Shown here in pieces: positions 13,601 to 25,040 of a stretch of 64,000 nucleotides of DNA; position 1 is the first letter of the stretch; each line of letters starts with the position of its first letter. Source of the DNA: Stratiolaelaps scimitus (taxonomy: Eukaryota > Arthropoda > Arachnida > Mesostigmata > Laelapidae). Position numbers and translations under genes: made by a program. The notes below the pieces were generated by a model. That model made no database searches, was not told the origin of the DNA, and was given only the letters and a program-made list of their open reading frames with translations. The DNA lies in assembly GCA_019614645.1 (NCBI GenBank), contig JABWDB010000003.1, positions 23,149,001 to 23,213,000 on the forward strand, written 5' to 3'.

Positions 13601-13908
13601 AGCCAATTTTGGACATTCTGGTACGAAATCGAGAGAAGCTGGCCGACTTTCTGTCGCGTTTCCAATTGGCAAACGAGAACGACGCCGGCGTTGAGCAGTT
13701 CAACGAAGAGAAGAACTACGTGATCCGGCAGATCCGAGAGCTCAAACAGCCAGCGGCGGCTAACGCTGCACCGGCTGGCGGCGGTGGTGGCGGTGTCGGT
13801 AGCATCGTCGTTCCACTGTCGGGCGTGAACAGCGTCGGCCCGGTCGGAGCTGGTGGAGGTCCGCCCCTACCACCACCGAATCTACCTCCTAAGGAATCAT
13901 CTGAATGA
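7543..13908 (+). CDS. CAB39/MO25 scaffold protein (spliced, 7 coding exons, 387 aa)
   Basis: MO25 is a helical-repeat scaffold that binds the pseudokinase STRAD and locks LKB1 in its active state; it also activates some GCK-family kinases. Coding exons are 7543-7644, 11000-11086, 12066-12341, 12467-12619, 12839-12954, 13253-13346 and 13573-13908. All are flanked by GT-AG, and the phases join without a break. Family hallmarks include a start like [29 protein letters not shown]-like [17 protein letters not shown]-like [65 protein letters not shown] and [13 protein letters not shown]. Vertebrate MO25 is about 340 aa. The extra length is a Gly/Pro-rich C-terminal extension. The start was chosen because it matches the family N terminus and follows an acceptor. 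A 36-nt in-frame microexon may be inserted after residue 34. Confidence 0.95.
10532..10567 (+). CDS. Possible 36-nt in-frame microexon of CAB39
   Basis: A CAG acceptor (after CATTCATTCATGCATTCAG) and donor GTAAGA bound exactly 36 nt, reading [12 protein letters not shown] in phase 0. Both neighbouring junctions are also phase 0, so inclusion would add 12 residues between KAEK and VQEDVSKNL. Known MO25 proteins lack such an insert, so this is either an optional exon or a chance pair of sites. Confidence 0.35.
11000..11086 (+). CDS. CAB39 exon, residues 35-63
   Basis: The exon encodes [16 protein letters not shown] through HTEMQ and is bounded by CAG and GTTAGT, phase 0 on both sides. It aligns with the family segment EEVSKNL. 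Confidence 0.9.
11087..12065. other. CAB39 intron
   Basis: Nothing coding was recognised. It ends at the acceptor CACCTCATTTGCAG. Confidence 0.8.
12066..12341 (+). CDS. CAB39 exon, residues 64-155
   Basis: 92 codons run from [11 protein letters not shown] to HEDLAK. They include [16 protein letters not shown] and the highly conserved [12 protein letters not shown] stretch. The donor is GTTAGT. Confidence 0.95.
12467..12619 (+). CDS. CAB39 exon, residues 156-206
   Basis: The exon encodes [36 protein letters not shown] and LDLNYER. Phase 0 at both ends, donor GTAAGA. Confidence 0.95.
12839..12954 (+). CDS. CAB39 exon, residues 207-245
   Basis: The exon encodes [20 protein letters not shown] and [16 protein letters not shown], and ends in phase 2 at donor GTATTG. 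Confidence 0.93.
13077..13133. repeat. (TA)n/(AT)n microsatellites in a CAB39 intron
   Basis: Two AT-dinucleotide runs (13077-13101 and 13121-13133) are separated by about 19 bp. Confidence 0.85.
13253..13346 (+). CDS. CAB39 exon, residues 245-276
   Basis: The first base completes an Arg codon with the preceding exon. It then encodes [20 protein letters not shown] and [10 protein letters not shown]. The donor is GTAGCC, phase 0. Confidence 0.93.
13573..13908 (+). CDS. CAB39 terminal exon with Gly/Pro-rich tail
   Basis: [20 protein letters not shown] through IRELKQP matches the conserved C terminus. About 45 further residues then follow: Ala and Gly runs ([10 protein letters not shown]) and a proline cluster ([17 protein letters not shown]) before the stop. 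The extension is absent from typical MO25 proteins, and the proline cluster resembles an SH3/WW-type ligand. The same DNA holds GGT and CCA repeats, so slippage expansion is the simplest origin. Confidence 0.92.
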   Translation, partial: VFVANPHKPKPILDILVRNREKLADFLSRFQLANENDAGVEQFNEEKNYVIRQIRELKQPAAANAAPAGGGGGGVGSIVVPLSGVNSVGPVGAGGGPPLPPPNLPPKESSE

Positions 13909-14235
13909 TCCGGGCTGCACGCTGCTCCTTTCCTAGGTGGATCGTTAGCAGCAGATCCGACTGCAGACGAGGTACGATGATGTGATATGATCTGATCGAG
14001 AAAGACGTGGAAGCCGATGTCACGTACCATGTCAGTACATCAGACACAGAGAGCATGATGCATTGAGGGAAAGAATAACCATAAAACCCCCGACTAAAAA
14101 CAGTGCGGCTCTTCGAGTGTTAGGCTCCTGGTCACCGTCGTCGTCGGCGTGTGTGCACATGATACACGGGCCGCGTAGCAAACGAAGTATTAAACACGTT
14201 CGTCTGTTTTGTTATTACTCTGTTTTTGTTAGCAG

Positions 14236-14571
14236 ATATTTCATCACACACCTCAGACTCAGCAGCAGCAGCAACAGCGCTATGTATACGAGAGGCAGGT
14301 CGTAGTTGAACAACAGCTCGTGCTGCCCCGACAACAGCAGCTACAGCAGGCACACATCTGCACGCAGCAACAGCTGCAAGTACAGCAGAGACAAAATAAC
14401 ACAGAAGCCCAGCAACAATCGAACCATCCTCCCCAGCAGCAACAGCAGCAGCGTGTGACTATGTATATAACGTATAATAATGCGGACAAAGAGACGACGG
14501 ATATTGCCGCAAATGATGCTGCAAAGGTTCTTGACGATGTCGCCTCAATCGGCACATTACCGTTTGATTAA
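14236..14571 (+). CDS. Gln-rich open frame behind a strong splice acceptor (unassigned exon)
   Basis: A long pyrimidine tract ending TTTTTGTTAGCAG (to 14235) precedes a continuous 112-codon frame to a TAA stop. It starts IFHHTPQTQQQQQQRYVYER, is rich in Gln (CAG/CAA), and ends in a non-repetitive stretch (VTMYITYNNADKETTD and KVLDDVASIGTLPFD). It may be an alternative 3'-terminal exon of CAB39, an exon of an unseen gene, or merely CAG-rich 3' UTR that stays open. No donor in the last CAB39 exon gives a convincing phase-0 join, whereas the preceding exon (ending 13346) does end in phase 0. Confidence 0.35.
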   Translation: MFHHTPQTQQQQQQRYVYERQVVVEQQLVLPRQQQLQQAHICTQQQLQVQQRQNNTEAQQQSNHPPQQQQQQRVTMYITYNNADKETTDIAANDAAKVLDDVASIGTLPFD

Positions 14572-17500
14572 GGGCGACCTTCAGTGAAGCATGTAAATGG
14601 TCACGCTACAATCGAAATTCAAACTTCCTATCGTGCTAGAGTATATATATATATATATATATAATAGTTAGTTTGAAAAGCCATGGATGGCCCGAAGCCA
14701 TAATCGAAGCTGTTGGTGAATAGGTTCTACGTGAGAGCAAAGTCAATACAGATAGTCTTTCTACCTCGTCCTATTTTGGTCACTAGCGCATTTGTTAGGC
14801 GGCGCTGTAAAGTGATCTACGGTGCCTCAGGTCAACGAGCTGCTCAGCTCAAATATGATGTCCTGTATTCCAGCCAAAAAAATTGTAGTAAAAATTTTCC
14901 TCCTATTCGGCAAGCGGCAATTCGAACACAGCTTACGCACAGGTCAAGTTAAGTCTATCTGAGTCGACATATAAAAGCACATAATAATAATAATGACCAC
15001 CTAATCTGTACCATTCAACGCAATGACAAAATTAAAACACGGACGTCAAGTTCTCACCATGAGATCCGTCGTCTAAATAACAATGCGTTGCGAACGGCAT
15101 TACCATATGATATTACTACTACTACTAATAATAACGATATGTTTATTATTAAATTATTATTTATCACTCGCATTACGTCAGAAGTATAATATCCATGGCA
15201 ATAATCTGTGTAAGCTCCATATCGGCAATCGACAGCGTCAACGCTGTGGCTACATCTACCTCAACGCATCGTTTTGTAGAGTTCTACTTATTTGCACCAA
15301 TGTAACATCCGGTGAAGAATCGTAGAGATACTCAGCAAGAGAGCGAGAGAGAGGGACAGAAAGCTTATGGCTTATATCCAATGGGCAACGGAGGTGATGA
15401 GTTAATTCGTTGTCGGTACGTGTTCGTTGACTAACTACCTCTATCAAGAAGCACAATGGTGAAAGTTTGCTGAATATCATCGAGCTGGTAAGGCTCGATG
15501 AACTACAATTTACTCATCGACCTGTAATAAAAAAAAACAACTCACTGAAGAGAAAATGACAACCGATGATCAACGAAAATAGTGAATGTCAGAGGTATAT
15601 ATATATATATACACATTAGTGTTTTTATACCGTTTGTGTAGGGGAAGCTTAGTCTTCTTTGTTCGAGAAATTTATGTTCTCGTCATTCTACGGTTGTCCT
15701 CGACTAAACTGAGCAGCGTTTTAGCCAAAGGGGTGGAGAGAGAGAGAGAGAGATGCAGTCAATGGAACAACATAATGGTTGCCACTCACAATATAATGCA
15801 TAACGCATGATGAATAGCTTCGTGCTTTATAGCGTATTGCTGCTCTCCAATGATTTCAGATGACATATAAACGCTGGCGTGGCCCAACTTAGTTATAATT
15901 ATAATATATTATTGCTATGCACTTACTTATCTGGTTCTATGGGGCAATTCACTCGCTCGATATCGTTCACTGCGCTCGGACGAGCTGGCTGACCTGTTAG
16001 CAATGGCTACAATGGAATATAAAAATACAGGCCTGTAGCCATATGAGCTATCGCGAACTCACAAATAGGCAAGAACGAGTATGCTCCAGATCAAGCGAAT
16101 TCATGTAACAATCCCGTGTATATAGATACAGTATATATATATATATATATGTGACTAGTTTCATCGACAACTTTTCGTCCAGCACCGTTAATCTTTATTC
16201 GGGAAGCTGGACCTAATAGGTGTTCGTTCGCATGGAACCGTGAGACCTCTCGTCATTTTTTTTTACTTTATAATTATCTAGAATGATTGTATCATTCAAC
16301 GTACGTTTCATGCTCTTTTTAAAATATCGCGCGTTTTTGTTCTCTATCCATTTTGTGTTTTCCATATTACAACAAATGCCAGGACTGGTTATGGAGTATC
16401 TCAGTTTTCATAGAGGCCTGTTTTTTTGGCTCGATCTTGTTGTCTAAACACCCTCGATGGATGATGCTTGTGGATGAATATGCCATCAGCACCAATCTCA
16501 TATGATCCTCATTAGGATTGCTATATATTTATAATGAATGTTATAATTATTTATCGACAACGATGGGTTCAACGCTAGTGTCCTCAACTGCGTACTGGTC
16601 ATGTCTGGCTAATATAGTGAAAAACAGTGAAAGCTTAGTTTACCTACCCATCTTGGCATAATATTATATAATATAACATTATAGATATATATATATATAT
16701 ATATCTATATATATATAGAACGCGCCGTACTGCTGGAGGCGCGCAGACGAAATGTGTGTCATTATTATTATTACTAATATATATCTGTATAGACCTGTGC
16801 ATGTGTATAGAACTGGCTCGTGTGTGTATGTGTGTGTGTGTGTGTGAATGTGTATTACTTGAAGACCTATGGTGTGCAAACGTGCAAACAGACGAGTAAG
16901 TCCGCCATCGTTTAGTGCATCCGTGAAGTATACGTGTGGGTTGTTTCATTCAACAAATCGGAGGAATCGAGGTCGATAGACATCCATGATAAAAAGAGAG
17001 AGAGTCGCGCAACTCTGCAAGATGCGGAATCAGTGCCGCCGTGTGGGATTAACTTCGCAATGGGAGTGAGGGTTGCACCTCGCCGATTGACAAACGGTTC
17101 AAGAAGCAGATAATGACGTGGGGGAATTGATAAAAGCCATTGTCATGTCCACAGGAAAGAAATATTCTTTGATATAAATGAATAAACGCGTGTTACAACC
17201 GTAGTGTAATAGATAATGCCGATGTCACAAAATGATACTAGCTATTGAAATGTACCCACAATATATATATATATATATATATTACATATATATATAACAA
17301 TGAATGAATTAGACAGAAAAAGTGCTGTCCAAACGTTACTCAAGCATTGTAAAAATGGCAGTTTCTTTAATAAACCAATATACCTCTACTTGGGTGACAA
17401 GGCGGCTGATGTTAAAAAAAAAAGAAATTCACTAGATCGCTTAATCCCAGATTATTTCTTCAAGTGAACGCAGTTTCGGGTCGGCGAATTTCAATCGAGA

Positions 17501-18489
17501 GTCCTTGCTTTCTTGGGTGTTGTACAACTTTACCATTTGTGGGCAATCAATCTGAGTGAGGCAGCATTGATTTATGATTGAAATATATTCGACGTTATTA
17601 GATAATTCGCCGAACATAAAACCGGTGTGTTATTTTTTAAAGCTTTGCATACGAGGTTAGTGTAACGTTCGCAAGTCATGCTGGGATCGGCGTGAGGACC
17701 TAGCATCTGTTATTGATGCGGCTGTTACACTCTACGCTAAGCATGTAACCCGTATCGCCCCAACGTCTTTTGGTCTCGCCCACGTATTGGCTAACTGTGC
17801 ATTGTGCTCGGATTCATTATTGCTACTGCTGACTAACATCGTCGTACATATGAGCGTCTTCTAATAGATAGCTTATCCTTATTTTAATGTCAGCCATGTC
17901 GGGTGTCAGCCATGAAGGAGTGTCAGGTGCGTCCCTCACAGATTTCCATGTTAATTCGACAAAATACACCGGATATCGAAGGCGCGAATGATGGACAGTG
18001 GCGAACGATTACTCAGGGACGTGACCTTCACTTGTTAAATAGCAATAATTATATCTCGTGATGATTATTAGCCTCTCGGAAAATGATCCACCTGAATGAG
18101 GCGATCAGCAGTGTTGGTTAGATCAATTACGTTTGTTTCTTCATTGCAATGGCTATCAACCTGCCTATCAACGCGGGTTGAAAGTCAATAATTATCCCTG
18201 GGATTTTGTCAATATGAAACAGCAAAATTTGAGTGGAGAACAAATGCATCGAGGACAGGAACAAGTTACAACGGCAGACAATGTGTAGAAGATGAGGCTG
18301 TGTAACAGACAAAAGACTGTTGCTGAGGTGAGCAACAAAACGCGTCGAAAATAATAAAAACTAACATAAAACGGAGGAGAATAAAAGGAAAATAGTCTTT
18401 TTTAGTTAATATATATATATATATTAGGTAATACTAAAATTATGTATTATTAATTGAATTAGTGTATATTAATCGATTCTACAGGCCAG
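14572..18489. other. Non-coding stretch with microsatellites
   Basis: No gene was recognised. It contains (TA)n tracts near 14642-14663, 15597-15611, 16133-16150, 16685-16720, 17261-17296 and 18410-18425, a GT run near 16821-16846, and one SINE-tail copy at 17340-17389. It presumably includes the CAB39 3' UTR, whose end I cannot fix. Confidence 0.5.
17340..17389 (+). repeat. SINE-tail repeat copy A
   Basis: It contains TTTCTTTAATAAACCAATAT and the flanking TCAAGCATTGTAAAA. It matches, in reverse complement, the copy at 44871-44925, and shares the core TTTAATAAACCAATA with 59084-59120. This is a dispersed repeat family in the window, likely the 3' tail of a SINE or LINE. Confidence 0.6.
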
Positions 18490-18930
18490 CTTTAATTGCA
18501 GGTGCTCGTCCAGGCCCAATACGCGGATCCGAGCATCGTCCCAAGAAAACAGTTCAAAAGGGGGCCATATGCTGTACTGCAGTTTCTGCCTCCAGTTCAC
18601 CAAAACCGACTGTCAAAAAAAGGGTTCATTTTTCGACTTGTCCTTAGATCGGTTCGGTGCAGGTTGGATATGTCTTTGTCTCAACTTTGGTCTGCGCCGC
18701 CGCCGCCGCCGATCCTGTACGAAGCTTCTATGGAGGGCGAAGCCGAGCGCGAAACGGCCCAGCTCTCTCCCCTCCTATGCTCTGTTGTTGTACTCCCTCA
18801 CTCTATGTATACGCTCACATATTGAGAGCCTCATTGAGTGCGGTCGCCGCTCCGGTCTTCGAGCGTTTGCCGAGTCCGCCACCGTTATATGTCTCTATGT
18901 GCGGGGTTCTCAATGTGTGTTTTAACAACG
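18490..18930 (+). promoter_or_regulatory. CpG-enriched block, candidate promoter or 5' leader
   Basis: Local GC and CpG content rise above the AT-rich flanks, with a GCC run at 18697-18712. Several frames stay open for about 100 codons, but none has a recognisable product. It lies 4.6 kb upstream of the first EXTL3 coding exon on the same strand, so it may be that gene's promoter or a UTR exon. That link is an inference. Confidence 0.25.
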
Positions 18931-19206
18931 GTCGAGTTTAGCAAAGTGTAACATTGTACCATGTACTCTTGATGTGCAGATTGAAGTGGTGCTTACTGTG
19001 GAGGTTGCTTAATTGATAAATTAGTAATTCCTCTTAGCGCTAGTCGGAGACGGCAGAAAACGCCAACTAGTCTCATGTATCGACCAGAGATGTTGAGCTT
19101 TCCCATTTTGACGACGTGATACATTGGTGCCGTTTTCGTTGAGCGATGGAGCACAGCGGACCAAACGCAAACCATTGGCTTTGTTTTTAGGTTAGTGCTT
19201 TACTCT

Positions 19207-19232
19207 CCCCTCTCTCTCTCTCTCTCTCTGTC

Positions 19233-19283
<51 letters not shown>
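19207..19283. repeat. Compound (CT)n-(TA)n microsatellite
   Basis: A CT run is followed directly by two TA runs separated by a single C, together about 75 bp. Confidence 0.9.
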
Positions 19284-19285
<2 letters not shown>

Positions 19286-19789
19286 CATTTTTTGTTTCAA
19301 CGCACAAAGGAGGAAGAACTAGATGGACAGGAACAACATCTCGCCTCTCAGAGTGTTGTCTCGTTGTTGGCCACCGTCGACCGCTGTCACATTATCTTGG
19401 TATGTATCTCCAGATGGTAGTGCCATTGAACGATCCGATCGCGATGAATCAGACGGTCTCCAGTGTTAAAGAGACGACCAGCAGTGGATTGCGCAAGTGA
19501 CTTTCGCAGTGATTTCTGGAGTGAGAAATATAGAAAGCCTCCTGTGAGTGAGAGGGGGTTTCCTCAGAAGAAGCTCCTTTAATATTTGTCTCAGCCGGGG
19601 GAAGATTATGGCCGGGAAGATGACGATGTACCAAGCGATTTTTGGCAATACAAGGAGGGGTATGGCCATATATATATATATATATTTCTATCCTTCAGAC
19701 TATCTGTTGGTAAGGTAAAATATCTTGAGTTTATAATGTTACGATTTTCCTCTCCGTATCATATCTACTTCATTCACGCTGTCATGACT

Positions 19790-19881
19790 GTGTCAACAGA
19801 CTCTGGAAATGAAAGAGCCAGCAGCAGAACGCATAGCAGTGTCAACAGACTCTGGAAATGAAAGAGCCAGCAGCAGAACGC
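19790..19881. repeat. Tandem duplication, 49-bp unit, two copies
   Basis: GTGTCAACAGACTCTGGAAA begins both copies (19790 and 19839). They are identical through CAGCAGCAGAACGC, and the second copy then stops short. Near-perfect identity implies a recent duplication. Confidence 0.9.
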
Positions 19882-21795
19882 CATATAATGCATCCGTTAT
19901 TATATGGCCAACATATTGTTTGCCGATTGTGTTACGCATGCTGTAAAGCTAAATTAAATCAAAAGGATAGTTCGAGCAAGATATATCGTTAAGTGATAGA
20001 TATTCTAATAAATAGCAACTCAGAAACATCAGGCGTTTAATTGCTATCATTTGGACTCGCTGAGCTTTGCATGGTCCTCATTTGAAGACTGCCTCAGTCC
20101 GGTCCCGTTTATCTATTGCATTTCTCGTAGTTCTTGAAAAACAAGGAGCAATTTACAAGTTCATACCTGCTAACGATTGTCCCATGAATCTCTGATTGTA
20201 TTTTTGGCACCTTACAAAAACCATGAAAAATTTTATACAATAGCGTTGTGGTCCCTTCCAGCTATCGCACAAATAGTAGCAGAAAAAAATCGAGCTGGCC
20301 AGCTCGAAGCCGGTGGCAGGCTTAGCCATCCAACGCACGATAATGACCCGAAATTGGTGGACCCTACCTAGAAAAATCGTTTTCGTTTTAATCACACGAA
20401 CGTCAAGCACGATCTTGCGTCACGTGATACCACAGTGAGGGTCAATTAACGTGACGTCCCGTTGAAAGGTTAGATAAGAAAGCCAGATAACAAAAACTGT
20501 CTCAGCTGACATTTATTAGTCGACGAACGAATAACCAGATGTATGCGCAAGCTAAAGCTGCTGCGACGAATGGTCGCTCAAAAGAATACGATAATATTTG
20601 AGTTTCATTGACAAACTATCGGACGTTATTGAAACTTGAGAGAGCTTTGTACGGGTTTGTAACACACACGATTTGAGTTTCTATTCTCAAATTGAGTTTA
20701 TGGACATGCGCTTGGCCCCATGTTTCTCACATATGTGAACGCGTTGAGTGATTGCGGACACAGAGGGTGAAGTAGGTGATTTTTCAACTGCGATTTTCGC
20801 TTCCTGCTTTGAGCCTACATTAAGCATTTGTCTGCCTGCATTAATTACCATTGTACATTCGATGATTTGAAGCCGTCTTCGGTTGATGCTGGTACAGCGT
20901 TACTTGACCATCTCTGCATATTGATTAGAAATATCTATGTTGTCGCATCAATGCCTTTATAGGGCTTCAATGTAAGAACGTAGGCTACACTTGAGTAACC
21001 TTCATTACTTAGTGATGAATTAGTAACCTTGTACGAATAATACAAAGTGCACATGGTGCTTACAAAAAGCATTTATTTAGATGATAATACACGAACCCGT
21101 GTGAATCGCTATTGAGTGTTTACGGTTTTCGTTCGGTTAGTCACAGTGTTTGACCTGCGTTTTCTCTCAGCGCTTGGCACTTACGTGGTGTGTCCATGGA
21201 TTATGAACTAATAACAGTAATTAGAATAATAATAATAATAATAATGACAACTCGAGTGAGATTGAGAAGTCGATGCAGCTTTGATATGTCCAATCAAAGT
21301 GCCTTCTAGCAGTGTACTTCGGCGTATGTTGATATTGTAATTATTCTGTGATCGAATAGTTCTCTACGCGCGCCGAGTAGCTGCGAAGTGGTCGACACTT
21401 GTGATTAGGTATGTACTTTAACTCGGTGGCATCTAGCAGTAACAAATTTGCTCGAGCTGTAGAGTAAGACTTCTTGGAACGTTCATACTTTCATTATACT
21501 CTCATTGGTGTCTTATCGAGTCGGATCTTCGCACGCTATTTGACAGTTGAACATAATTCCATATTTCTAGTGCAATCCTATTTCAGAAGACGAAGCTAAT
21601 AAATAAGAATATTCGAGAAACGTTCCTTATCTATCAATTTCTTTGACCGAGGCTTGTTTTATATTTGATGCTCACCATGCCTTATAGACTCTGATATCGT
21701 TGTGGGACACATTGATGCGCAAATTACGTTTGTCGCATCAATGTTTAATGATAGTGTTTGTCGAAATCAAATACAATGAACTTGTTGTTTTGCAG
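19882..21795. other. Non-coding stretch
   Basis: No exon, RNA gene or clear mobile element was recognised. There is a short ATA/TAA run near 21222-21243. Confidence 0.5.
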
Positions 21796-21904
21796 AATTT
21801 TGGAAACACTTTCGGTCGCCGGGCTCGCAATTATGATGCTGTGCCCAAAGCAATAACTAGCAACGCGTGGCCGTAATTCGCATGGAGGTCTGGCTCAGGT
21901 CTCG
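21796..21904 (+). other. Candidate upstream exon of EXTL3
   Basis: A pyrimidine-rich acceptor (GTTGTTTTGCAG, to 21795) and a consensus donor (GTGAGT at 21905) bound 109 nt. It carries ATG at 21882 reading MEVWLRS and leaving two bases. If joined to an acceptor at 23001-23002, the frame runs through into the EXTL3 start exon without a stop. It may equally be a 5' UTR exon. Confidence 0.35.
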
Positions 21905-22280
21905 GTGAGTACTTGATTTGTTTTGCTGATGGACGGGTGCTTTCGTGCTGCTGTTCGTTAGACACAATATTTCGAGAGTATTTAGGTCAAATGAGCAGGG
22001 CACATCGTGAGTCTTTTTTTATAAAGAGTGTTTAACCTGTGCTCGTCCCTAAGAAAGATAGACCCGCCCATCTTCAGTGCGGAAGCTCGCTCTTTACGCT
22101 TGAACTGCCACGTATATATATATATATATATAGAACATGCATAAAATGCCGTCTACTTTGGTTATAGATTTCCTCGTATACTTTGCCGAAAATAACTGCA
22201 AATCTGGATGTTCATTGATGAATGTCACGTCGATAGAGTTCTCTAAAGGTTTAACGGTCGCACTATCAATCTAAACTGTT

Positions 22281-22480
22281 TAGGTGGAATTGAATTGCCT
22301 TTGGTGGCGTGGTGCATTCGCGTGCGCCTCAGAATCGGAGGAGACACGTAGGTACACGGGTTCGATCCCCACCGTTGCACATCTGCATTTAGGGGTCCGT
22401 CTTACGAACTAATGCTAAAAGCAGTACCGTGGACGTTCAACGTTGGCTGAGTGTCAGCCCGAAAACCTAGGTGGAATTGA
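22281..22480 (+). mobile_element. tRNA-derived SINE with intact target-site duplication
   Basis: The 13-bp direct repeats TAGGTGGAATTGA at 22281-22293 and 22468-22480 flank a roughly 174-bp insert. Near its 5' end the insert has a tRNA-like block (about 22309-22380) with a perfect internal promoter B box, GGTTCGATCCC. A non-tRNA body follows, to AGCCCGAAAACC. Direct repeats plus a Pol III head are the hallmark of SINE retroposition. I do not recognise the family. Confidence 0.75.
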
Positions 22481-23090
22481 GTAATATGCCTGTACACGTG
22501 ACATCGCTACTTGCAAGATTCAGTTTTTGTGCGCGCCTCTGGAATATCGGGAGCTATCTGAAAGTACGATATATACAGCTTTTACTTCCCATGACATCCA
22601 GCTGCATCAGTCAAATTCAGATATCATGTCACTGATCAGAATCAACCTGTCTGTGGATAGGGTACTGCGACTTACTTCCACATTACTATTGTTTTGATTC
22701 ATTCAGTAGTTGTGTCATAACCGCAATGCATGTGTTTGATGAATTGCCACAACATGGTGTGACTACCAACCGCCCGCTTATTATCACACCCGGAACGAAA
22801 CGATTCTGAGTCGGCATATATTTACAGCTCACAGTCGAGATATGTTATCGCCATTGATCATTAAATTAAGATCAATCGCCATCGATAAATATCTGCATAA
22901 AAGCTACAGCTTATACTGGGACAAAAAAAAAGGCCGGTTGCTGCCGATTGTCTGTCCATATACCGGTCATTGTAACGATTATTTACACTGTACAATTTTA
23001 AGGAAAGCTGCACTCGACCAAGTGAGTGCTGCCGGAACTACTGGTGAGTTACCCCGCGTAGTTTCTGACCTTGACGGATCGCCAAAAGCC

Positions 23091-23271
23091 ATGCGGATCC
23101 ATTGGCACGCCATTCATTGGCGGCGCTTGCTGGCCGCCGGGGCGGTGCTAATCTGCCTGGCACTATTTCTTCCGTTGGTGGCGCTATCGTATCTTGATCG
23201 GGGCATGTTCTCCTCGAACGAAATTCAGGAAGTGGGAGCGCTTTCCGAAAACGAGAAGATCCGTTTATCCG
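23091..23271 (+). CDS. EXTL3 exon 1 (coding): membrane anchor
   Basis: [20 protein letters not shown] starts a signal anchor continuing [15 protein letters not shown]. It ends ENEKIRLSG at donor GTGAGT, phase 1. The frame is open upstream of this ATG to 22842, so a longer N terminus cannot be excluded. Confidence 0.85.
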
Positions 23272-25009
23272 GTGAGTGTCCACATACGCTCGTTGGAGTA
23301 GTGGTCATTGCGGATGCTAACGAGTGGGTCAAAAAATGACATTGAACATATTGTATTTAATTTATATTAAAAATAATATCATATGTATATTGGGTGCCCA
23401 TTCGTCATGGTGTGGACTTAATTCTGTATTGAACTTTCATCCATTTTTGATAGATCTCTAAGATGTAATAGTGAGCTCCCAGGACGTGGCGTCCTCCACT
23501 GGCGCTACCTAATCGAAAACACGACACCGATTTTAGTCACGTGATTATATTTGCTATCGAATTTACAGTACGAATCGAGCTTCGAGATCTAGAGAAGAAG
23601 CGAACCAACCTCCGCTTTGAGCTTGATCGGCTGCAACAGGAATGGGACACCCGCAACGAGAAAATCGTCCTCCAGAAGCGAGAGCTCAACGGTGTTAAGC
23701 TCTCACTCGGCGAGGCCATGAGGTTTGATGTCATCATCAATTAATAAATCTGCCTAAAAATTAGTGGTTGACAAAAATGACCTTTTTGCCTGAATTTAAT
23801 TTGTGTTACTTCGACTTTTTTAAAAGCTCTAAATTCGTTATAGTTCAGTTGAAGCTTGATAATAGAAAACTATCGAATGATAATCGAACTAACCCATTCA
23901 CATAGAAGAAATCCAGCTGGAAGTTATCTGAGCCTGTTGAAGCCCAACGCTGTCATCCGTAATTATACTTGATCGTAAACTGCACCACATAAGCTATAAG
24001 TGGAACAATTTTAAAGATATCTCGCGTCTGGGACAGGACCTTGGACGAACTCTCGAAGGCGAAGCCTGCTCTCGTTCGTATGCCGTTGAGTATTCCGGCG
24101 GAAGAGGTTGCCGTGGCGCGCCGTAGGCGAACCACTATCAGCACCGTGAAGGATTGCTCCTTGGAGCAGTGCTTCGATCTTTCCAGATGTCCCTTGAAGA
24201 ACCCATTCCAGGTGTGTTGCTGAGCCTTTCATTGGTTCTATATTTCTTTAGATTCACACGATCCCTAATTGCTCTTGGTACAGGGAGATCTAATATTTGG
24301 AAGCTCGAAAAACGGTCAGAACAATTTTTTCACGAATCTAAGCGGTCTGAGTGCCATTTGTGCGCACCCGAGACATTGATTTTTACTATTCTGGGTCGTA
24401 TCCGAACGTACTTATTGCTTGTGTTTATGGCAGGTTTTCGTATATCCACTGGAGCCACGCCGCCTTCCTGGTGTTCCTGCTTCACTAATAAACGCCCTCT
24501 CCGCTGCATTACGTGCGAATCAACATGTGACCGAAAATCCCCGCAGTGCATGCCTTTTTGTGCATGTCACTTCTTCGCAAGTGGCCCCTGCAGCGGCTAC
24601 AGGACAAGCGGTAGGGCAGATGGGCTACGTTTTTCTCACTTCAATTTGATATTAGGTGGCCTATAATTTTTATTAGAACTTATATATATATATATGTGTG
24701 TGTACATGTGAACCGGAATCAGTTTACACATGATCGCGTTAGAACTGTCTCGATTTCGTTCTAACCGTTATTCTTAGGTGACAACTTCACCGGTGGCCAA
24801 CGTTTCCACGCTACGTTACTGGAATGGCGACGGGGCAAACCATTTACTGCTTGTTCTGGACAACTGCACCTCGATCTCTCCAGAGCAAGGCGGCGGCTGC
24901 AATCTTGCCCCAGTCGATCGCGTCGGAAGAGCTATTGTGGCTCGCCAGACGTTTCCAGCCAGCTCATTTCGTCCAGGATTCGACTATGTGATGCCGGTAA
25001 GTGTTCATT

Positions 25010-25040
<31 letters not shown>

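Noticed and set aside
16644..16949. 101-codon minus-strand frame rich in His/Thr and Tyr/Ile
   Set aside because: Encoded by GT and TA microsatellites, so the frame is an artefact of repeats.
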